A DNA stretch of 64,000 nt, from contig NZ_CP062788.1 of the NCBI RefSeq assembly GCF_025136295.1, forward strand, positions 2,931,588 through 2,995,587, given 5' to 3'. A model generated the notes under the pieces. The model worked only from the letters and a program-made list of their open reading frames with translations. It had not been told where the DNA came from and did not search any database. This document shows, piece by piece, positions 44,206-54,302 of this stretch. Position 1 is the first letter of the stretch; each line of letters opens with the position of its first letter. The position numbers and the translations under genes are program-made. The DNA comes from Aestuariispira ectoiniformans (lineage in GTDB: Bacteria > Pseudomonadota > Alphaproteobacteria > UBA8366 > Aestuariispiraceae).

Positions 44206-44911
44206 GAATCTCACTTGCGGCTATGGCGCATTGCAGGCGGTGCACGGGCTTGATCTGGATATCCCCGAAGGATGTGTCTTCGCACTCCTGGGCCCAAACG
44301 GTGCAGGCAAATCATCGACGCTTATGTCCATTGCCGGTCACGTGGATGTGTTTTCCGGCCAGATCATCTTCGACGGCCAGGATATTACCGCCATGCCTGC
44401 CCGCGAACGGGTGCGCCAGGGCATCGCCATTGCGCCGGAAGGACGTCGTCTGTTCCCGGACCTGACGGTTATAGAAAACCTCACGGTCGGCGGCTACAGC
44501 CGCCCCGCGGCTCGGGAGAAGGCTAACCGGGAGATGGTCTTCGACCTGTTCCCACGCCTTGCAGAACGCCAGACCAGTCATGCTGGCGCCCTGTCCGGCG
44601 GAGAGCAGCAGATGCTGGCCATCGGCCGCGCCCTCATGACGGAACCCAAGTTTCTGATGATTGATGAGGTTTCCCTTGGGCTCATGCCAAAGGTCGTGGA
44701 CATATGTTACAACGCTGTCAGCCATCTGCGTTCGAAAGGCATGACCATTCTGCTCGTTGAACAGAATACCAGTCGTGCCCTGGCCGTGGCGGACCGGGTC
44801 TGTGTCCTGGAGTCCGGCAGTCCCGTCTGGCAAGGCACGGCAGAAGACGCCCGGCAGGACAGCAGCCTGATCGACGCCTTTCTTGGACTTTCCAAGGAGG
44901 ATGCGGCATGA
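44192..44911 (+). CDS. LIV-type ABC ATPase LivF-like, hut operon
   Basis: A 239-residue ATPase: Walker A GPNGAGKSSTLM, signature LSGGEQQMLAIGRAL, Walker B LMIDEVSLGLMP. ATG 44192 follows the strong site GAGGAGGT (44179-44185) inside livG, so I prefer it to GTG 44177. LivF-type features include IAPEGRRLFPDLTVIENL. It overlaps hutC by 4 bp, which ties transporter and regulator production together. Confidence 0.93.
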   Translation: MLQLKNLTCGYGALQAVHGLDLDIPEGCVFALLGPNGAGKSSTLMSIAGHVDVFSGQIIFDGQDITAMPARERVRQGIAIAPEGRRLFPDLTVIENLTVGGYSRPAAREKANREMVFDLFPRLAERQTSHAGALSGGEQQMLAIGRALMTEPKFLMIDEVSLGLMPKVVDICYNAVSHLRSKGMTILLVEQNTSRALAVADRVCVLESGSPVWQGTAEDARQDSSLIDAFLGLSKEDAA

Positions 44912-45645
44912 CTGAGACGCCAGCCATTCCCCGCTATAAAATGGTGCGTGACCATATCGTTCGGAATATCCGCTCCGGGCGCTGGAAAGCCGACAGCAAG
45001 ATTCCTTCTGAAAATGAATTCGTGAAGGAATTGGGTGTCAGCCGCATGACGGTCAACCGCGCCTTGCGTGAACTGACGGCGGAAGGCGTTCTGCGCCGGG
45101 TGCAGGGCGTTGGCAGCTTTGTTGCCGGCCCCCAACCGCAGTCTGTCCTGCTGGAACTTCGCAACATTGCCGACGAAATCCGCTCACGCGGAAACAAGCA
45201 CCACTCCGAATTGCTTCTTCTGGGCAAGGAAGAGGCCAGCGAGGAAGTTGCAGAGGATATGAATATCTCGCAGGGCGATGCGGTTTTTCATTCCATCCTC
45301 GTACATTACGAAAACGACATTCCGGTCCAGCTTGAAAATCGCTATGTCAACGCGACGATTGCTCCCGGTTATATGGATGTCGACCTGACCAAAGTTACGC
45401 CCAACGAGTATCTGGTCAAAACCGTTCCGGCCGATGAGGTCGAACATATCGTTGAAGCAACGCTTCCCAGTGAATTTACCCGGCGCCACCTTCAGATGGG
45501 CGAAAAAGAACCCTGTCTGTTGCTACACCGGCGCACGTGGTCTTCCGGCCAGGTGGTTTCCAAGGCCCGGCTCTCCCATCCGGGCAGCCGATACCGCCTG
45601 GGCGCATATTTTCAATCATCCCCCAACCGGCCAACCGGTGATTAA
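44908..45645 (+). CDS. hutC: Histidine utilization repressor HutC (GntR family)
   Basis: The 245-residue protein has an N-terminal GntR winged helix-turn-helix (residues about 8-75: KMVRDHIVRNIRSGRWKAD, then SRMTVNRALRELTAEGVLRRVQGVGSFV) and a C-terminal UTRA ligand-binding domain (about 95-240; PVQLENRYVNATIAPGYM is a HutC block). HutC represses hut genes and releases DNA when urocanate binds. The gene lies inside the operon it should control, between the transporter and hutU, with a 4-bp overlap upstream. The matching operator is at 40444-40459. Confidence 0.94.
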   Translation: MTETPAIPRYKMVRDHIVRNIRSGRWKADSKIPSENEFVKELGVSRMTVNRALRELTAEGVLRRVQGVGSFVAGPQPQSVLLELRNIADEIRSRGNKHHSELLLLGKEEASEEVAEDMNISQGDAVFHSILVHYENDIPVQLENRYVNATIAPGYMDVDLTKVTPNEYLVKTVPADEVEHIVEATLPSEFTRRHLQMGEKEPCLLLHRRTWSSGQVVSKARLSHPGSRYRLGAYFQSSPNRPTGD

Positions 45646-45660
45646 TCAAAAGTAAGGACT

Positions 45661-47343
45661 ATGGTGATGAGTACCAACACACGCCTGGACAATACACGTG
45701 AAATCCGTAGCCCCCACGGTTCCGAACTGACGTGCAAAAGCTGGCTGACCGAAGCGCCAATGCGCATGCTGATGAACAACCTCGACCCGGATGTCGCAGA
45801 GCACCCGCATGAGCTGGTGGTTTACGGTGGTATCGGCCGTGCGGCCCGCAACTGGGACTGCTATGACAAAATCGTTGCGACCCTCAAAGACCTGAACGAT
45901 GACGAAACCCTGCTGGTTCAAAGCGGCAAGCCCGTCGGCGTTTTCCCGACTCACAAGGATGCACCGCGTGTTCTTATTGCCAACTCCAACCTGGTGCCGC
46001 ATTGGGCAACCTGGGAACATTTCAACGAGTTGGATGCCAAGGGCCTGATGATGTACGGCCAGATGACGGCCGGTTCCTGGATTTATATCGGTAGTCAGGG
46101 CATCGTCCAGGGCACCTATGAAACCTTTGTGGAGATGGGCCGCCAGCATTACGGCGGGGACCTCAAAGGCAAATGGGTTCTGACGGCGGGCCTCGGCGGA
46201 ATGGGCGGCGCTCAACCTCTGGCGTCGACCATGGCCGGTGCAAGCATGCTCGCCATCGAATGCCAGCCGAGCCGCATCGACTTCCGCCTGCGTACCGGTT
46301 ACCTGGACAAGAAGGCGAATACGCTGGACGAAGCGATGGCCATGATCAATGAAGCCGTTGCCAAAGGCGAAGCCGTTTCAGTCGGCTTGCTGGGGAACGC
46401 GGCTGAAATTCTGCCGGAAATGGTAAAGCGTGGAATCAAACCGGATGCGGTAACCGACCAGACATCCGCCCATGACCCGGTCAATGGCTATCTTCCTGCC
46501 GGATGGACGCTGGACAAATGGACGGACCTGCGTGAGCGCGACCCGGAAACGGTCGCCCGTGAAGCCAAGAAGTCCATGGCGGTTCATGTTCAAGCCATGC
46601 TGGATTTCCAACAGATGGGCATCCCGACTTTCGACTATGGCAACAACATCCGTCAGATGGCCCTGGAAGAAGGCGTGCAGAACGCATTCGATTTCCCCGG
46701 ATTTGTTCCTGCCTACATCCGCCCCCTCTTCTGCCGTGGTGTTGGCCCCTTCCGCTGGGCGGCACTCAGTGGTGACCCGGAAGACATCTACAAGACCGAC
46801 CAGAAGGTCAAAGAGCTGATCCCGGACGATCCGCATCTGCATAACTGGCTGGACATGGCCCGCGACCGCATCCACTTCCAGGGCCTGCCCGCCCGGATTT
46901 GCTGGGTCGGTCTGGGACAGCGTCATCGCCTGGGCCTCGCCTTTAACGAGATGGTCAAAAATGGTGAATTGAAAGCCCCGGTTGTCATCGGTCGCGATCA
47001 CCTGGACAGCGGCTCTGTCGCCAGTCCGAACCGCGAAACGGAATCCATGATGGATGGCTCGGATGCCGTATCCGACTGGCCGTTGCTGAATGCCCTGCTG
47101 AACACTGCCGGTGGTGCAACCTGGGTCAGTCTGCATCACGGCGGTGGCGTCGGGATGGGCTTCTCCCAGCATTCCGGCGTGGTGATTGTCTGCGACGGCA
47201 GCGACGATGCCGCCAAACGCGTCGGTCGTGTCCTGTGGAATGACCCGGGAACAGGCGTCATGCGTCACGCCGATGCCGGTTACGAAATCGCCAAGGAATG
47301 CGCCAAGGAACAGGGCCTGAAACTGCCCATGCTGGAGGACTGA
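45661..47343 (+). CDS. hutU: Urocanate hydratase
   Basis: The 560-residue enzyme adds water to urocanate to form imidazolonepropionate, the second step of histidine breakdown. Canonical blocks are all present: the tightly bound NAD site [11 protein letters not shown] near residue 178, [13 protein letters not shown] near 275, and the active-site [19 protein letters not shown] near 445. Length is usual (about 555). Two ATG codons (45661, 45667) follow an AAGGA site; either could start. It is 15 bp after hutC and 3 bp before hutH. The hutI and downstream genes are not in the window. Confidence 0.98.
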   Translation: MVMSTNTRLDNTREIRSPHGSELTCKSWLTEAPMRMLMNNLDPDVAEHPHELVVYGGIGRAARNWDCYDKIVATLKDLNDDETLLVQSGKPVGVFPTHKDAPRVLIANSNLVPHWATWEHFNELDAKGLMMYGQMTAGSWIYIGSQGIVQGTYETFVEMGRQHYGGDLKGKWVLTAGLGGMGGAQPLASTMAGASMLAIECQPSRIDFRLRTGYLDKKANTLDEAMAMINEAVAKGEAVSVGLLGNAAEILPEMVKRGIKPDAVTDQTSAHDPVNGYLPAGWTLDKWTDLRERDPETVAREAKKSMAVHVQAMLDFQQMGIPTFDYGNNIRQMALEEGVQNAFDFPGFVPAYIRPLFCRGVGPFRWAALSGDPEDIYKTDQKVKELIPDDPHLHNWLDMARDRIHFQGLPARICWVGLGQRHRLGLAFNEMVKNGELKAPVVIGRDHLDSGSVASPNRETESMMDGSDAVSDWPLLNALLNTAGGATWVSLHHGGGVGMGFSQHSGVVIVCDGSDDAAKRVGRVLWNDPGTGVMRHADAGYEIAKECAKEQGLKLPMLED

Positions 47344-47346
47344 TCC

Positions 47347-48879
47347 ATGTCCAGGAAGATTGTTATTCGCGCTGGGGAGCTGACGCTCCCCGACCTGCGC
47401 GCCATCTACAAAGGTGCGAAATTCACGCTTGATGGCGGGTCCCGTGCGCAGGTGGATGCCTCGACCCAGACCGTGAACAATATCATTGCCGCCGACGAGA
47501 CCGTTTACGGTATCAATACAGGCTTTGGCCGTCTGGCCCGCACAAGCATCCCGGCGGAACGTCTGAAGGACCTTCAGCGCAATCTGGTGATGTCCCATGC
47601 AACGGGAACCGGCGAGTTGCTGTCCGACGATACGGTCCGCCTTATCATGGCGCTCAAGGTCAATGCACTGGCCCGCGGCCATTCCGGCATTCGCTGGGAA
47701 GTCCTGCAGGCCATGGAGAAGCTGATCGACGGTGACGTCTATCCCTGCATTCCGTCGAAAGGCTCTGTTGGCGCGTCGGGCGACCTTGCTCCCCTCGCCC
47801 ATATGTCTACGGCCCTGATCGGTGTTGGTAACGTTCGTCACAACGGTACCGTTATGCCTGCCGAAGAAGGGCTGGCCAAGGTCGGGCTGAAGCCAATTGA
47901 CCTGGGACCGAAGGAAGGGCTGGCCCTGCTCAACGGAACACAGGTCAGCACGGCACTGGCACTGGCGGGCCTGTTCGAGGGAGAAGACGTCTTCTCCGCC
48001 GCCATGGTGGCCGGCGCCCTGTCCGTCGATGCGGCGAAAGGGTCCGATGTGCCCTTTGATCCGCGTATTCAACTGGTCCGCGGCCATCGCGGCCAGATTG
48101 ATGTTGCGTCTGTCTACAAGACACTGCTGAACGGTAGTGGTATCCGCACCAGCCATCTGGGCTGCGACCGGGTTCAGGACCCCTATTCCCTGCGCTGCCA
48201 GCCACAGGTCATGGGGGCCGCCCTGGATCACCTTCGTTTCACGGCCCGGACCTTCGCAACAGAAGCCAACGCCGTATCGGACAACCCGCTTGTATTTACC
48301 GAAGAAGGCGATGTGATCTCCGGTGGTAATTTTCATGCCGAACCGGTTGCCATGTCTGCCGACGTTCTGGCTATTGCCTTGTCTGAGGTCGGCAGCATCT
48401 CCGAACGTCGGATCGCCTTGTTGATGGACCCAGCCCTGAGTGGCCTGCCTGCCTTCCTGGTGGAAGACGGTGGCGTCAACTCCGGTTTCATGATTGCCCA
48501 GGTAACCGCAGCGGCGCTGGCGAGCGAGAACAAGACGCTAGCCCATCCGGCCAGCATCGATTCCCTGCCTACATCAGCAAACCAGGAAGATCATGTTTCC
48601 ATGGCGACCTTTGCCGCACGGCGACTGGGTGACATCGCAGATAATGTCCGCGGCGTTATCGCCGTGGAACTGCTCTGCGCCGCACAAGGCGTAGACTTCC
48701 ACAAACCGCTTAAAACGTCACCCAGTCTTAATGAGGCTATGATTGCAATTCGCAAAGTTGCCCCCCATTACGACAAGGACCGCTATTTCCATCCGGATAT
48801 CGAAGCGGTGAAGGCTCTGATCCGGGAAGAAACCTTCCTGAAACTGATGCCAGACGGGTTGCTGCCCAGCGTCAGTTAA
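47347..48879 (+). CDS. hutH: Histidine ammonia-lyase
   Basis: The 510-residue enzyme removes ammonia from histidine, giving urocanate. The catalytic MIO prosthetic group forms from Ala143-Ser144-Gly145 in [26 protein letters not shown] near residue 55 holds the catalytic tyrosine, and NPLVF near 313 and QEDHVSM near 414 are family blocks. Length and motifs are normal. As the last gene of the operon it is followed by a terminator. Its product urocanate is the inducer that releases HutC. Confidence 0.98.
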   Translation: MSRKIVIRAGELTLPDLRAIYKGAKFTLDGGSRAQVDASTQTVNNIIAADETVYGINTGFGRLARTSIPAERLKDLQRNLVMSHATGTGELLSDDTVRLIMALKVNALARGHSGIRWEVLQAMEKLIDGDVYPCIPSKGSVGASGDLAPLAHMSTALIGVGNVRHNGTVMPAEEGLAKVGLKPIDLGPKEGLALLNGTQVSTALALAGLFEGEDVFSAAMVAGALSVDAAKGSDVPFDPRIQLVRGHRGQIDVASVYKTLLNGSGIRTSHLGCDRVQDPYSLRCQPQVMGAALDHLRFTARTFATEANAVSDNPLVFTEEGDVISGGNFHAEPVAMSADVLAIALSEVGSISERRIALLMDPALSGLPAFLVEDGGVNSGFMIAQVTAAALASENKTLAHPASIDSLPTSANQEDHVSMATFAARRLGDIADNVRGVIAVELLCAAQGVDFHKPLKTSPSLNEAMIAIRKVAPHYDKDRYFHPDIEAVKALIREETFLKLMPDGLLPSVS

Positions 48880-48905
48880 AGCCTTATTGGCGATTTTGGC
48901 CTTAA

Positions 48906-48942
48906 AACAAGCGTCACAGAGAAAGTGGCGCTTGTTTTTTTT
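48906..48942 (+). terminator. Terminator of the hut operon
   Basis: AACAAGCGTCAC and GTGGCGCTTGTT form a 12-bp stem with one G-U pair and a 7-base loop, followed by eight T. Ends at about 48942. Confidence 0.93.
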
Positions 48943-48998
48943 GGTATTCATCGACCTAAATGGTTATGCAAAACAAGAAAATATAAGGCAGTTCGCCA

Positions 48999-49562
48999 AT
49001 GACAACGCAGCGCGGCACATTATTTCTGGTGGTCGGCCCTTCAGGCGCCGGTAAAGACAGCCTGATTCAGGCCGCCAAGGCCCGTCTGGCAAACGACAGC
49101 CGTTTTGTCTTTCCGCCACGCATCATTACCCGCGCCAGCCCCTTACCTGGTGAAGACTACATTCATAGCCCCCAGGACGGGTTCCAGATGGCGGAAGAAG
49201 GCAATGCTTTCATGCTGCACTGGCATACCTACGGTCACGCCTATGGTATCCCCGGCTACGTCAGCCAGTATCTGGACCAGGGCCGACATGTCATTGTGAA
49301 CAGTTCCCGGGATTGCATCACTGACGCGATTGCACGGTTTTCCCCCGTCATCGTGTTCGATATTCACGTGGCCATGCCCACGGCCTTCCAACGATTGAAA
49401 GAACGCGGCCGGGAAGACGAGGAAGAAATCGCCAAACGTTTGAAACGTTATGACCACCCGATACCAGACCATGCCACGCTGGTAACAATTGACAACAACG
49501 GTCCGTTTGAAGCCTCGGTGCAGGCGATCGTCTCCAGGCTGCTGGCTGTGGCTGGCGACTGA
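48999..49562 (+). CDS. phnN: Ribose 1,5-bisphosphate phosphokinase PhnN
   Basis: The 187-residue kinase is guanylate-kinase-like: Walker A VVGPSGAGKDSL (near residue 12), then RIITRASPLPGEDYIHS and HWHTYGHAYGIPG, the PhnN-type substrate loop. It phosphorylates ribose 1,5-bisphosphate to PRPP, the last step of the C-P lyase route or a bypass to PRPP. Other phn genes are not adjacent, so it is a stand-alone copy. ATG 48999 is supported by the family start. prfC follows after 99 bp. Confidence 0.9.
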   Translation: MTTQRGTLFLVVGPSGAGKDSLIQAAKARLANDSRFVFPPRIITRASPLPGEDYIHSPQDGFQMAEEGNAFMLHWHTYGHAYGIPGYVSQYLDQGRHVIVNSSRDCITDAIARFSPVIVFDIHVAMPTAFQRLKERGREDEEEIAKRLKRYDHPIPDHATLVTIDNNGPFEASVQAIVSRLLAVAGD

Positions 49563-49661
49563 CTTTCACCACTGCATCAACCCGCCAGGCGATAGCTTTC
49601 CCTTGATCCCATACGATACAGGGACTAGATAAGGCCGGTTCTTGAGAAATGGAGTAAACCT

Positions 49662-51236
49662 GTGACCCAGTCTGCGCAGGCGGCAGCCAAGCGCCGCACT
49701 TTTGCAATTATCTCCCACCCGGATGCCGGTAAAACAACGCTTACAGAAAAGCTGTTGTTGATGGGGGGTGCCATTCACCTGGCCGGTGAGGTCAAGGCGA
49801 AGGGTGAACGCCGTCGCGCACGTTCGGACTGGATGAAGATCGAACAACAGCGTGGCATCTCCGTTACAACATCCGTCATGACCTTCGAATATGACGGGGT
49901 CACCTTTAACCTTCTCGATACGCCGGGCCACGAAGACTTCTCCGAAGACACCTTCCGCACCCTGACCGCCGTCGACAGCGCCATCATGGTCATCGATGCC
50001 GCAAAAGGTATCGAGCCGCAGACCCGCAAACTGTTTGAAGTCTGCCGCCTGCGTGACATTCCGATCATCACTTTCATCAACAAGATGGACCGCGAAGCGA
50101 AAGATCCGTTCGAATTGATGGACGAAATCTCGGAAACGCTGGCTCTGGACTGTGCACCGATGGTCTGGCCCGTCGGCATGGGCCGTGAGTTCAAAGGCGT
50201 TTACGATCTGGCCAACAAACAGATGTTGAAAATCGTCGACGGCGGTGAGGAAATCATCGACACCTCTGGTCCCGACGACGACAAGCTTGGCGAGATCATT
50301 CCCGAAGAATTGCTTCTGACCTTGCAGGAAGAAGCCGAGCTTGCTTCCGAGGCCTGCCCCTCTTTCGACAAGGAAAGCTATCTGGAAGGTCACCTGACGC
50401 CGGTGTTCTTTGGCAGCGCCTTGAGGAATTTCGGTGTGCGGCCGTTGCTGGACTGCGTCGGCCAGCGAGCACCTTCTCCCCGCCCACAGCCAAGTGACGC
50501 GCGGATCATTGAACCGGGCGAAGATAAAGTCACCGGCTTTGTCTTCAAGGTGCAGGCCAATATGGATCCCAATCACCGCGACCGTATTGCCTTCATGCGC
50601 CTCTGTTCGGGCAAGTTCAAACGCGGCATGAAACTCAAGCATGTGCGCAGCGGCAAACCGATCGCCATTTACAACCCGATCATGTTCTTTGCGCAAAGCC
50701 GCGAATTGGCGGAAGAAGCCTGGCCCGGCGATATCATCGGCGTGCCTAACCATGGGACATTACGCGTCGGCGATACGTTGAGCGAAACAGAAAACGTCCG
50801 CTTCACCGGCATTCCAAACTTCGCACCGGAAATTCTGCGCCGTGTTCGCCTCGATGACCCGATGAAAGCCAAACACCTTCGCAAGGCCCTGGAAAGCCTC
50901 GCCGAGGAAGGTGTGACGCAGGTCTTCAAACCGCAGCTTGGCGCCAACTGGATTGTCGGCGTCGTCGGCCAGCTTCAGTTGGACGTCCTGACCACGCGCA
51001 TCGAACAGGAATACGGTATCAAGGTCGGCCTGGAAACAGCACCTTATGAAACCGCGCGTTGGATTTCTGCAGATGACACAAAGCAGATCGAAAAATTTAT
51101 GGATTCCAATCGGTCTGCCATGGGTGAAGACCGCGACGGTGCCCCCGTCTTCCTGGCCAGAAACATGTGGGAGTTGAATCACCAGGTCCAAAACTGGCCG
51201 GATATTCACTTCGACAAGACACGCGAGCGCGCCTAG
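49662..51236 (+). CDS. prfC: Peptide chain release factor 3
   Basis: The 524-residue GTPase starts at GTG 49662. The G motifs are SHPDAGKTTLTEKLL (G1), the ISVTTSVMTFEYDG switch I region, LDTPGHEDFSEDT (G3) and FINKMDREAKDP (G4), all intact. The MEW-like residues LDCAPMVWPVGMG and the GANWIVGVVGQLQLDVL C-terminal block separate RF3 from EF-G. It recycles RF1 and RF2 from the ribosome. A terminator follows 50 bp downstream. Confidence 0.98.
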   Translation: MTQSAQAAAKRRTFAIISHPDAGKTTLTEKLLLMGGAIHLAGEVKAKGERRRARSDWMKIEQQRGISVTTSVMTFEYDGVTFNLLDTPGHEDFSEDTFRTLTAVDSAIMVIDAAKGIEPQTRKLFEVCRLRDIPIITFINKMDREAKDPFELMDEISETLALDCAPMVWPVGMGREFKGVYDLANKQMLKIVDGGEEIIDTSGPDDDKLGEIIPEELLLTLQEEAELASEACPSFDKESYLEGHLTPVFFGSALRNFGVRPLLDCVGQRAPSPRPQPSDARIIEPGEDKVTGFVFKVQANMDPNHRDRIAFMRLCSGKFKRGMKLKHVRSGKPIAIYNPIMFFAQSRELAEEAWPGDIIGVPNHGTLRVGDTLSETENVRFTGIPNFAPEILRRVRLDDPMKAKHLRKALESLAEEGVTQVFKPQLGANWIVGVVGQLQLDVLTTRIEQEYGIKVGLETAPYETARWISADDTKQIEKFMDSNRSAMGEDRDGAPVFLARNMWELNHQVQNWPDIHFDKTRERA

Positions 51237-51289
51237 AAAGCGACAAAATACCGCTGGAATGCTGCATTTCAAAGTGAAAACAGGATACC

Positions 51290-51321
51290 AACTCCCGCCT
51301 CATCAGGCGGGAGTTTTTTTA
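51290..51321 (+). terminator. Terminator after prfC
   Basis: ACTCCCGCCT (51291-51300) pairs with AGGCGGGAGT (51305-51314), a 10-bp stem with a 4-base loop followed by seven T. Confidence 0.94.
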
Positions 51322-51453
51322 TATGATTCCGGCTTTCATCCAGCATGGTTAAAAGCCCCTTAAAATTCCCATTTCCACCATATTAAAACTAATATACCGA
51401 ACAACCTAATCAATTGAACTTACTACCACTTCTTGCGAAACGGTGATTTACGG

Positions 51454-51459
51454 TTGACA
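51454..51459 (+). promoter_or_regulatory. Candidate -35 element of dppA
   Basis: A perfect TTGACA box lies 138 bp before the dppA start in the intergenic region. The matching -10 is degenerate, so this is a suggestion only. Confidence 0.3.
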
Positions 51460-51597
51460 CTGCAACCACCTCATGATGATTCTTTACACCTAAATTACAC
51501 GGGAGGGACCGTGGAGTGTCGCGCAACCCTCACCTGGACAAAACGCAACGAAAACAAAATCGTGAGCACATAGTTTCACTTTTCGAGGGAGAATACA

Positions 51598-53190
51598 GTG
51601 AAAACAAAACTGCTTTCCGCCGTCGCTGGCATTGGTATTGCCATGGCGGTAACCGCCGGTGCACAAGCAAAGACCCTGGTCTATTGCTCAGAGGGTAGCC
51701 CGGAAGGCTTCAACCCGTCCCTGTTCACGGCAGGTACGACCTTTGATGCCTCTTCTCGCCAGATTTACAACAAGTTGGTGGAATTCAAGCGCGGCACGAC
51801 CGAAATTCGTCCGGCGCTGGCTGAATCCTGGAACATCAGCAACGATGGCCTGGAATACACCTTCCACCTGCGCAAAGGTGTGAAATGGCAGACCACGGAC
51901 TTCTTTACGCCGTCGCGTGAATTCAACGCTGACGACGTGGTCTTCAGCTTCAAGCGCCAGTGGGATCCGGAAAACCCGTATCACAAGGTTTCCGGCGGCT
52001 CCTATGAGTATTTTGAATCGATGTCCATGCCGACGTTGATCAAGGACATTGTCAAAGTTGACGATTACACGGTGAAGTTCATTCTCACCGAGCCGCAGGC
52101 GCCGATGATTGCCAACCTGGCAATGGATTTCGCCTCCATCATGTCCAAGGAATATGCGGACAAGATGTTGGAAGCCGGCACGCCTGAACAGCTTGACAAC
52201 AAGCCGGTTGGCACGGGTCCGTTCACCTTCGTCAACTATCAGAAAGACGCGCAGATTCGCTACAAGGCGAACCCGGATTACTGGGAAGGCAAGGCACCGA
52301 TCGATCGCCTGATCTTCTCCATCACCCCCGACGCTTCCGTTCGCTATCAGAAGCTGAAGGCCGGTGAATGTCACGTTATGCCTTATCCGAACCCGGCAGA
52401 CATCCAGGCGATGAAAGCCGATCCAGACATCAACCTGATGGAAAAAGAAGGCCTTAACGTTGGCTATCTCGCTTACAACAGCCTGAAAGCACCGTTCGAT
52501 AACCCGAAGGTCCGTAAGGCCCTGAACATGGCGATCAACAAGAAAGCCATCATCGACGCAGTCTTCCAGGGCGCTGGTAAAGTTGCAAAGAACCCGATTC
52601 CGCCGACAATCTGGTCCTACAACAACGCCACAAAAGACGACCCGTATGATCCGGATGCAGCCAAGAAAATGCTGGAAGAAGCTGGTGTAAGCGGCCTCTC
52701 CACCAAAATCTGGGCAATGCCGGTACAGCGTCCGTACAACCCGAACGCGCGTCGTATGGCCGAACTGATCCAGGCTGACTGGGCGAAAGTAGGCGTCAAA
52801 GCCGAAATCGTTTCCTACGAATGGGGTGAATACCTCAGCCGTTCCAAGGACAAAAACCGTGACGGCGCGGTCCTGTTGGGCTGGACCGGTGACAACGGCG
52901 ACCCCGATAACTTCCTGGCAGTCCTGCTGGGTTGTGACGGCGTTGGTGGTTCCAACCGTGCACAGTGGTGCTACAAGCCTTTCGAAGACCTGATTCAGAA
53001 GGCTAAACAGGTTTCCGACCCTGCAGAGCGTACCAAGCTCTACGAACAGGCACAGCTTGTATTCAAAGAGCAGGCTCCGTGGGCAACCATTGCACACTCT
53101 GTCGTTTACGAACCGGTTCGCAACGAAGTCAAAGACTATCGGATCGACCCGTTCGGTGGCCATATCTTCTACGGGGTTGACCTGAAGTAA
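51598..53190 (+). CDS. dppA: Dipeptide ABC transporter binding protein
   Basis: The 530-residue precursor starts at GTG 51598, just after GGGAGAATACA, with a signal peptide ending AQAK. The mature start [20 protein letters not shown] is the classic DppA block; [25 protein letters not shown] and [20 protein letters not shown] follow the SBP_bac_5 pattern. [17 protein letters not shown] and the C-terminal [18 protein letters not shown] also match enterobacterial DppA, which binds dipeptides and heme or ALA in some species. Length is typical. A hairpin after the stop separates it from dppB. Confidence 0.92.
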   Translation: MKTKLLSAVAGIGIAMAVTAGAQAKTLVYCSEGSPEGFNPSLFTAGTTFDASSRQIYNKLVEFKRGTTEIRPALAESWNISNDGLEYTFHLRKGVKWQTTDFFTPSREFNADDVVFSFKRQWDPENPYHKVSGGSYEYFESMSMPTLIKDIVKVDDYTVKFILTEPQAPMIANLAMDFASIMSKEYADKMLEAGTPEQLDNKPVGTGPFTFVNYQKDAQIRYKANPDYWEGKAPIDRLIFSITPDASVRYQKLKAGECHVMPYPNPADIQAMKADPDINLMEKEGLNVGYLAYNSLKAPFDNPKVRKALNMAINKKAIIDAVFQGAGKVAKNPIPPTIWSYNNATKDDPYDPDAAKKMLEEAGVSGLSTKIWAMPVQRPYNPNARRMAELIQADWAKVGVKAEIVSYEWGEYLSRSKDKNRDGAVLLGWTGDNGDPDNFLAVLLGCDGVGGSNRAQWCYKPFEDLIQKAKQVSDPAERTKLYEQAQLVFKEQAPWATIAHSVVYEPVRNEVKDYRIDPFGGHIFYGVDLK

Positions 53191-53215
53191 GATATAACGC
53201 CTTAAAAACACTATA

Positions 53216-53250
53216 AAAAACGGGGAAGGTTTCTGGCCTTCCCCGCTTTT
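53216..53250 (+). terminator. Hairpin between dppA and dppB
   Basis: CGGGGAAGG (53221-53229) pairs with CCTTCCCCG (53237-53245), followed by a short T tract (CTTTTG). It may end most transcripts after dppA or protect its mRNA, allowing excess binding protein. Confidence 0.78.
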
Positions 53251-53280
53251 GCTATATAAGCACGTAAAGTCAGGATCGTT

Positions 53281-54297
53281 ATGATACGGTTTATCTTCAC
53301 AAAGCTGGGGCTCCTCATCCCCACTTTCCTGGGGGTTACCATGATTGCATTCGGTTTCATTCGAATGCTACCCGGTGACCCTGTGGAACTTCTCGCCGGC
53401 GAACGCGGCGTATCCCCTGAACGACACGCCGAACTGATGTCTGCCCTGGGCTTCGACAAACCCATCTGGCAGCAGTATTTCGTCTTCCTAACAGACCTTC
53501 TTCACGGCGACTTCGGTGTCTCCTTCACCACGAAGCAGCCCGTTCTGGAAGAATTCCTCATTCGCTTCCCTGCCACTCTGGAGTTGGCGCTGTGTGCGAT
53601 TATCTTCGCGACACTCCTGGGCTTGCCCGCTGGCATTATTGCTGCGGTCAAACGCGGCTCTGCCTTTGACCACACTTTGATGGGCATCTCCCTGGCCGGC
53701 TATTCAATGCCGATCTTCTGGTGGGGGCTTTTGCTCATCATTTTATTCTCCAACCCCGACATGCTGGGCTGGACGCCGGTTTCGGGCCGGATTTCCGCGC
53801 TATTCTGGGTTGAACCGACAACGGGTTTCATGCTGATCGACACATTGCTCAGCGATGAAAAAGGGTCCTTCCTCTCCGCCGCTAGCCACCTCATCTTGCC
53901 AACCATTGTTCTTGGCACGATTCCGATGGCGGTTATTGCGCGTCAGACCCGTTCCGCGATGCTTGAGGTTCTGGGCGAAGACTATGTCCGCACGGCCAAG
54001 GCCAAGGGTCTCTCGCCTGCGCGGATCATTGGTGTGCACGCCCTGCGTAATGCCCTGATCACCGTTATCACGGTCATCGGCCTTCAGGTTGGTGTGTTGC
54101 TGGCCGGTGCAATTTTGACAGAGACTATTTTCGCTTGGCCCGGAATTGGAAAATGGATGGTCGATTCCATTTCCCGCCGCGACTATTTCTCCGTCCAGGG
54201 CGGTCTTATCCTGATCGCGGCCATCGTCATGGTCGTCAACCTGATCGTTGACTTCATGTACGGCCTGATCAATCCGCGCATCATGCATACGAGGTAA
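53281..54297 (+). CDS. dppB: Dipeptide ABC transporter permease
   Basis: The 338-residue permease begins MIRFIFTKLGLLIPTFLGVTMIAFGFIRMLPGDPVELLAGERG, the N-terminal span and region common to DppB/OppB. About six spans follow; the coupling loop EVLGEDYVRTAKAKGLSPARIIGVHALRNALI lies near 230-260. It forms the inner-membrane pore with DppC. The next gene starts 5 bp later. Confidence 0.95.
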   Translation: MIRFIFTKLGLLIPTFLGVTMIAFGFIRMLPGDPVELLAGERGVSPERHAELMSALGFDKPIWQQYFVFLTDLLHGDFGVSFTTKQPVLEEFLIRFPATLELALCAIIFATLLGLPAGIIAAVKRGSAFDHTLMGISLAGYSMPIFWWGLLLIILFSNPDMLGWTPVSGRISALFWVEPTTGFMLIDTLLSDEKGSFLSAASHLILPTIVLGTIPMAVIARQTRSAMLEVLGEDYVRTAKAKGLSPARIIGVHALRNALITVITVIGLQVGVLLAGAILTETIFAWPGIGKWMVDSISRRDYFSVQGGLILIAAIVMVVNLIVDFMYGLINPRIMHTR

Positions 54298-54302
54298 TTG
54301 GT

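Larger units (their letters stand above)
51237..51597. other. Intergenic region between prfC and dppA with dpp promoter region
   Basis: There is no gene in this 361-base stretch. It holds the prfC terminator at 51290-51321, and an AT-rich zone around 51360-51420. TTGACA, a perfect -35, is at 51454-51459; no matching -10 is convincing at 16-18 bp (TGATTC-like). A GGGAG site lies 10 bases before the dppA GTG at 51598, so a leader of about 110 bases is likely. Confidence 0.6.

Noticed and set aside
46378-48336. A 652-residue open frame antisense to hutU and hutH
   Set aside because: It spans the junction of two intact, highly conserved genes, has no recognisable motif, and arises from codon bias of the sense genes.
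51516-51698. Small plus-strand open frame overlapping the start of dppA
   Set aside because: It overlaps the signal-peptide coding region of dppA in another frame and has no ribosome site of its own.
51688-53211. A 507-residue open frame antisense to dppA
   Set aside because: It mirrors dppA codons and encodes valine/arginine/phenylalanine-rich sequence without domains.
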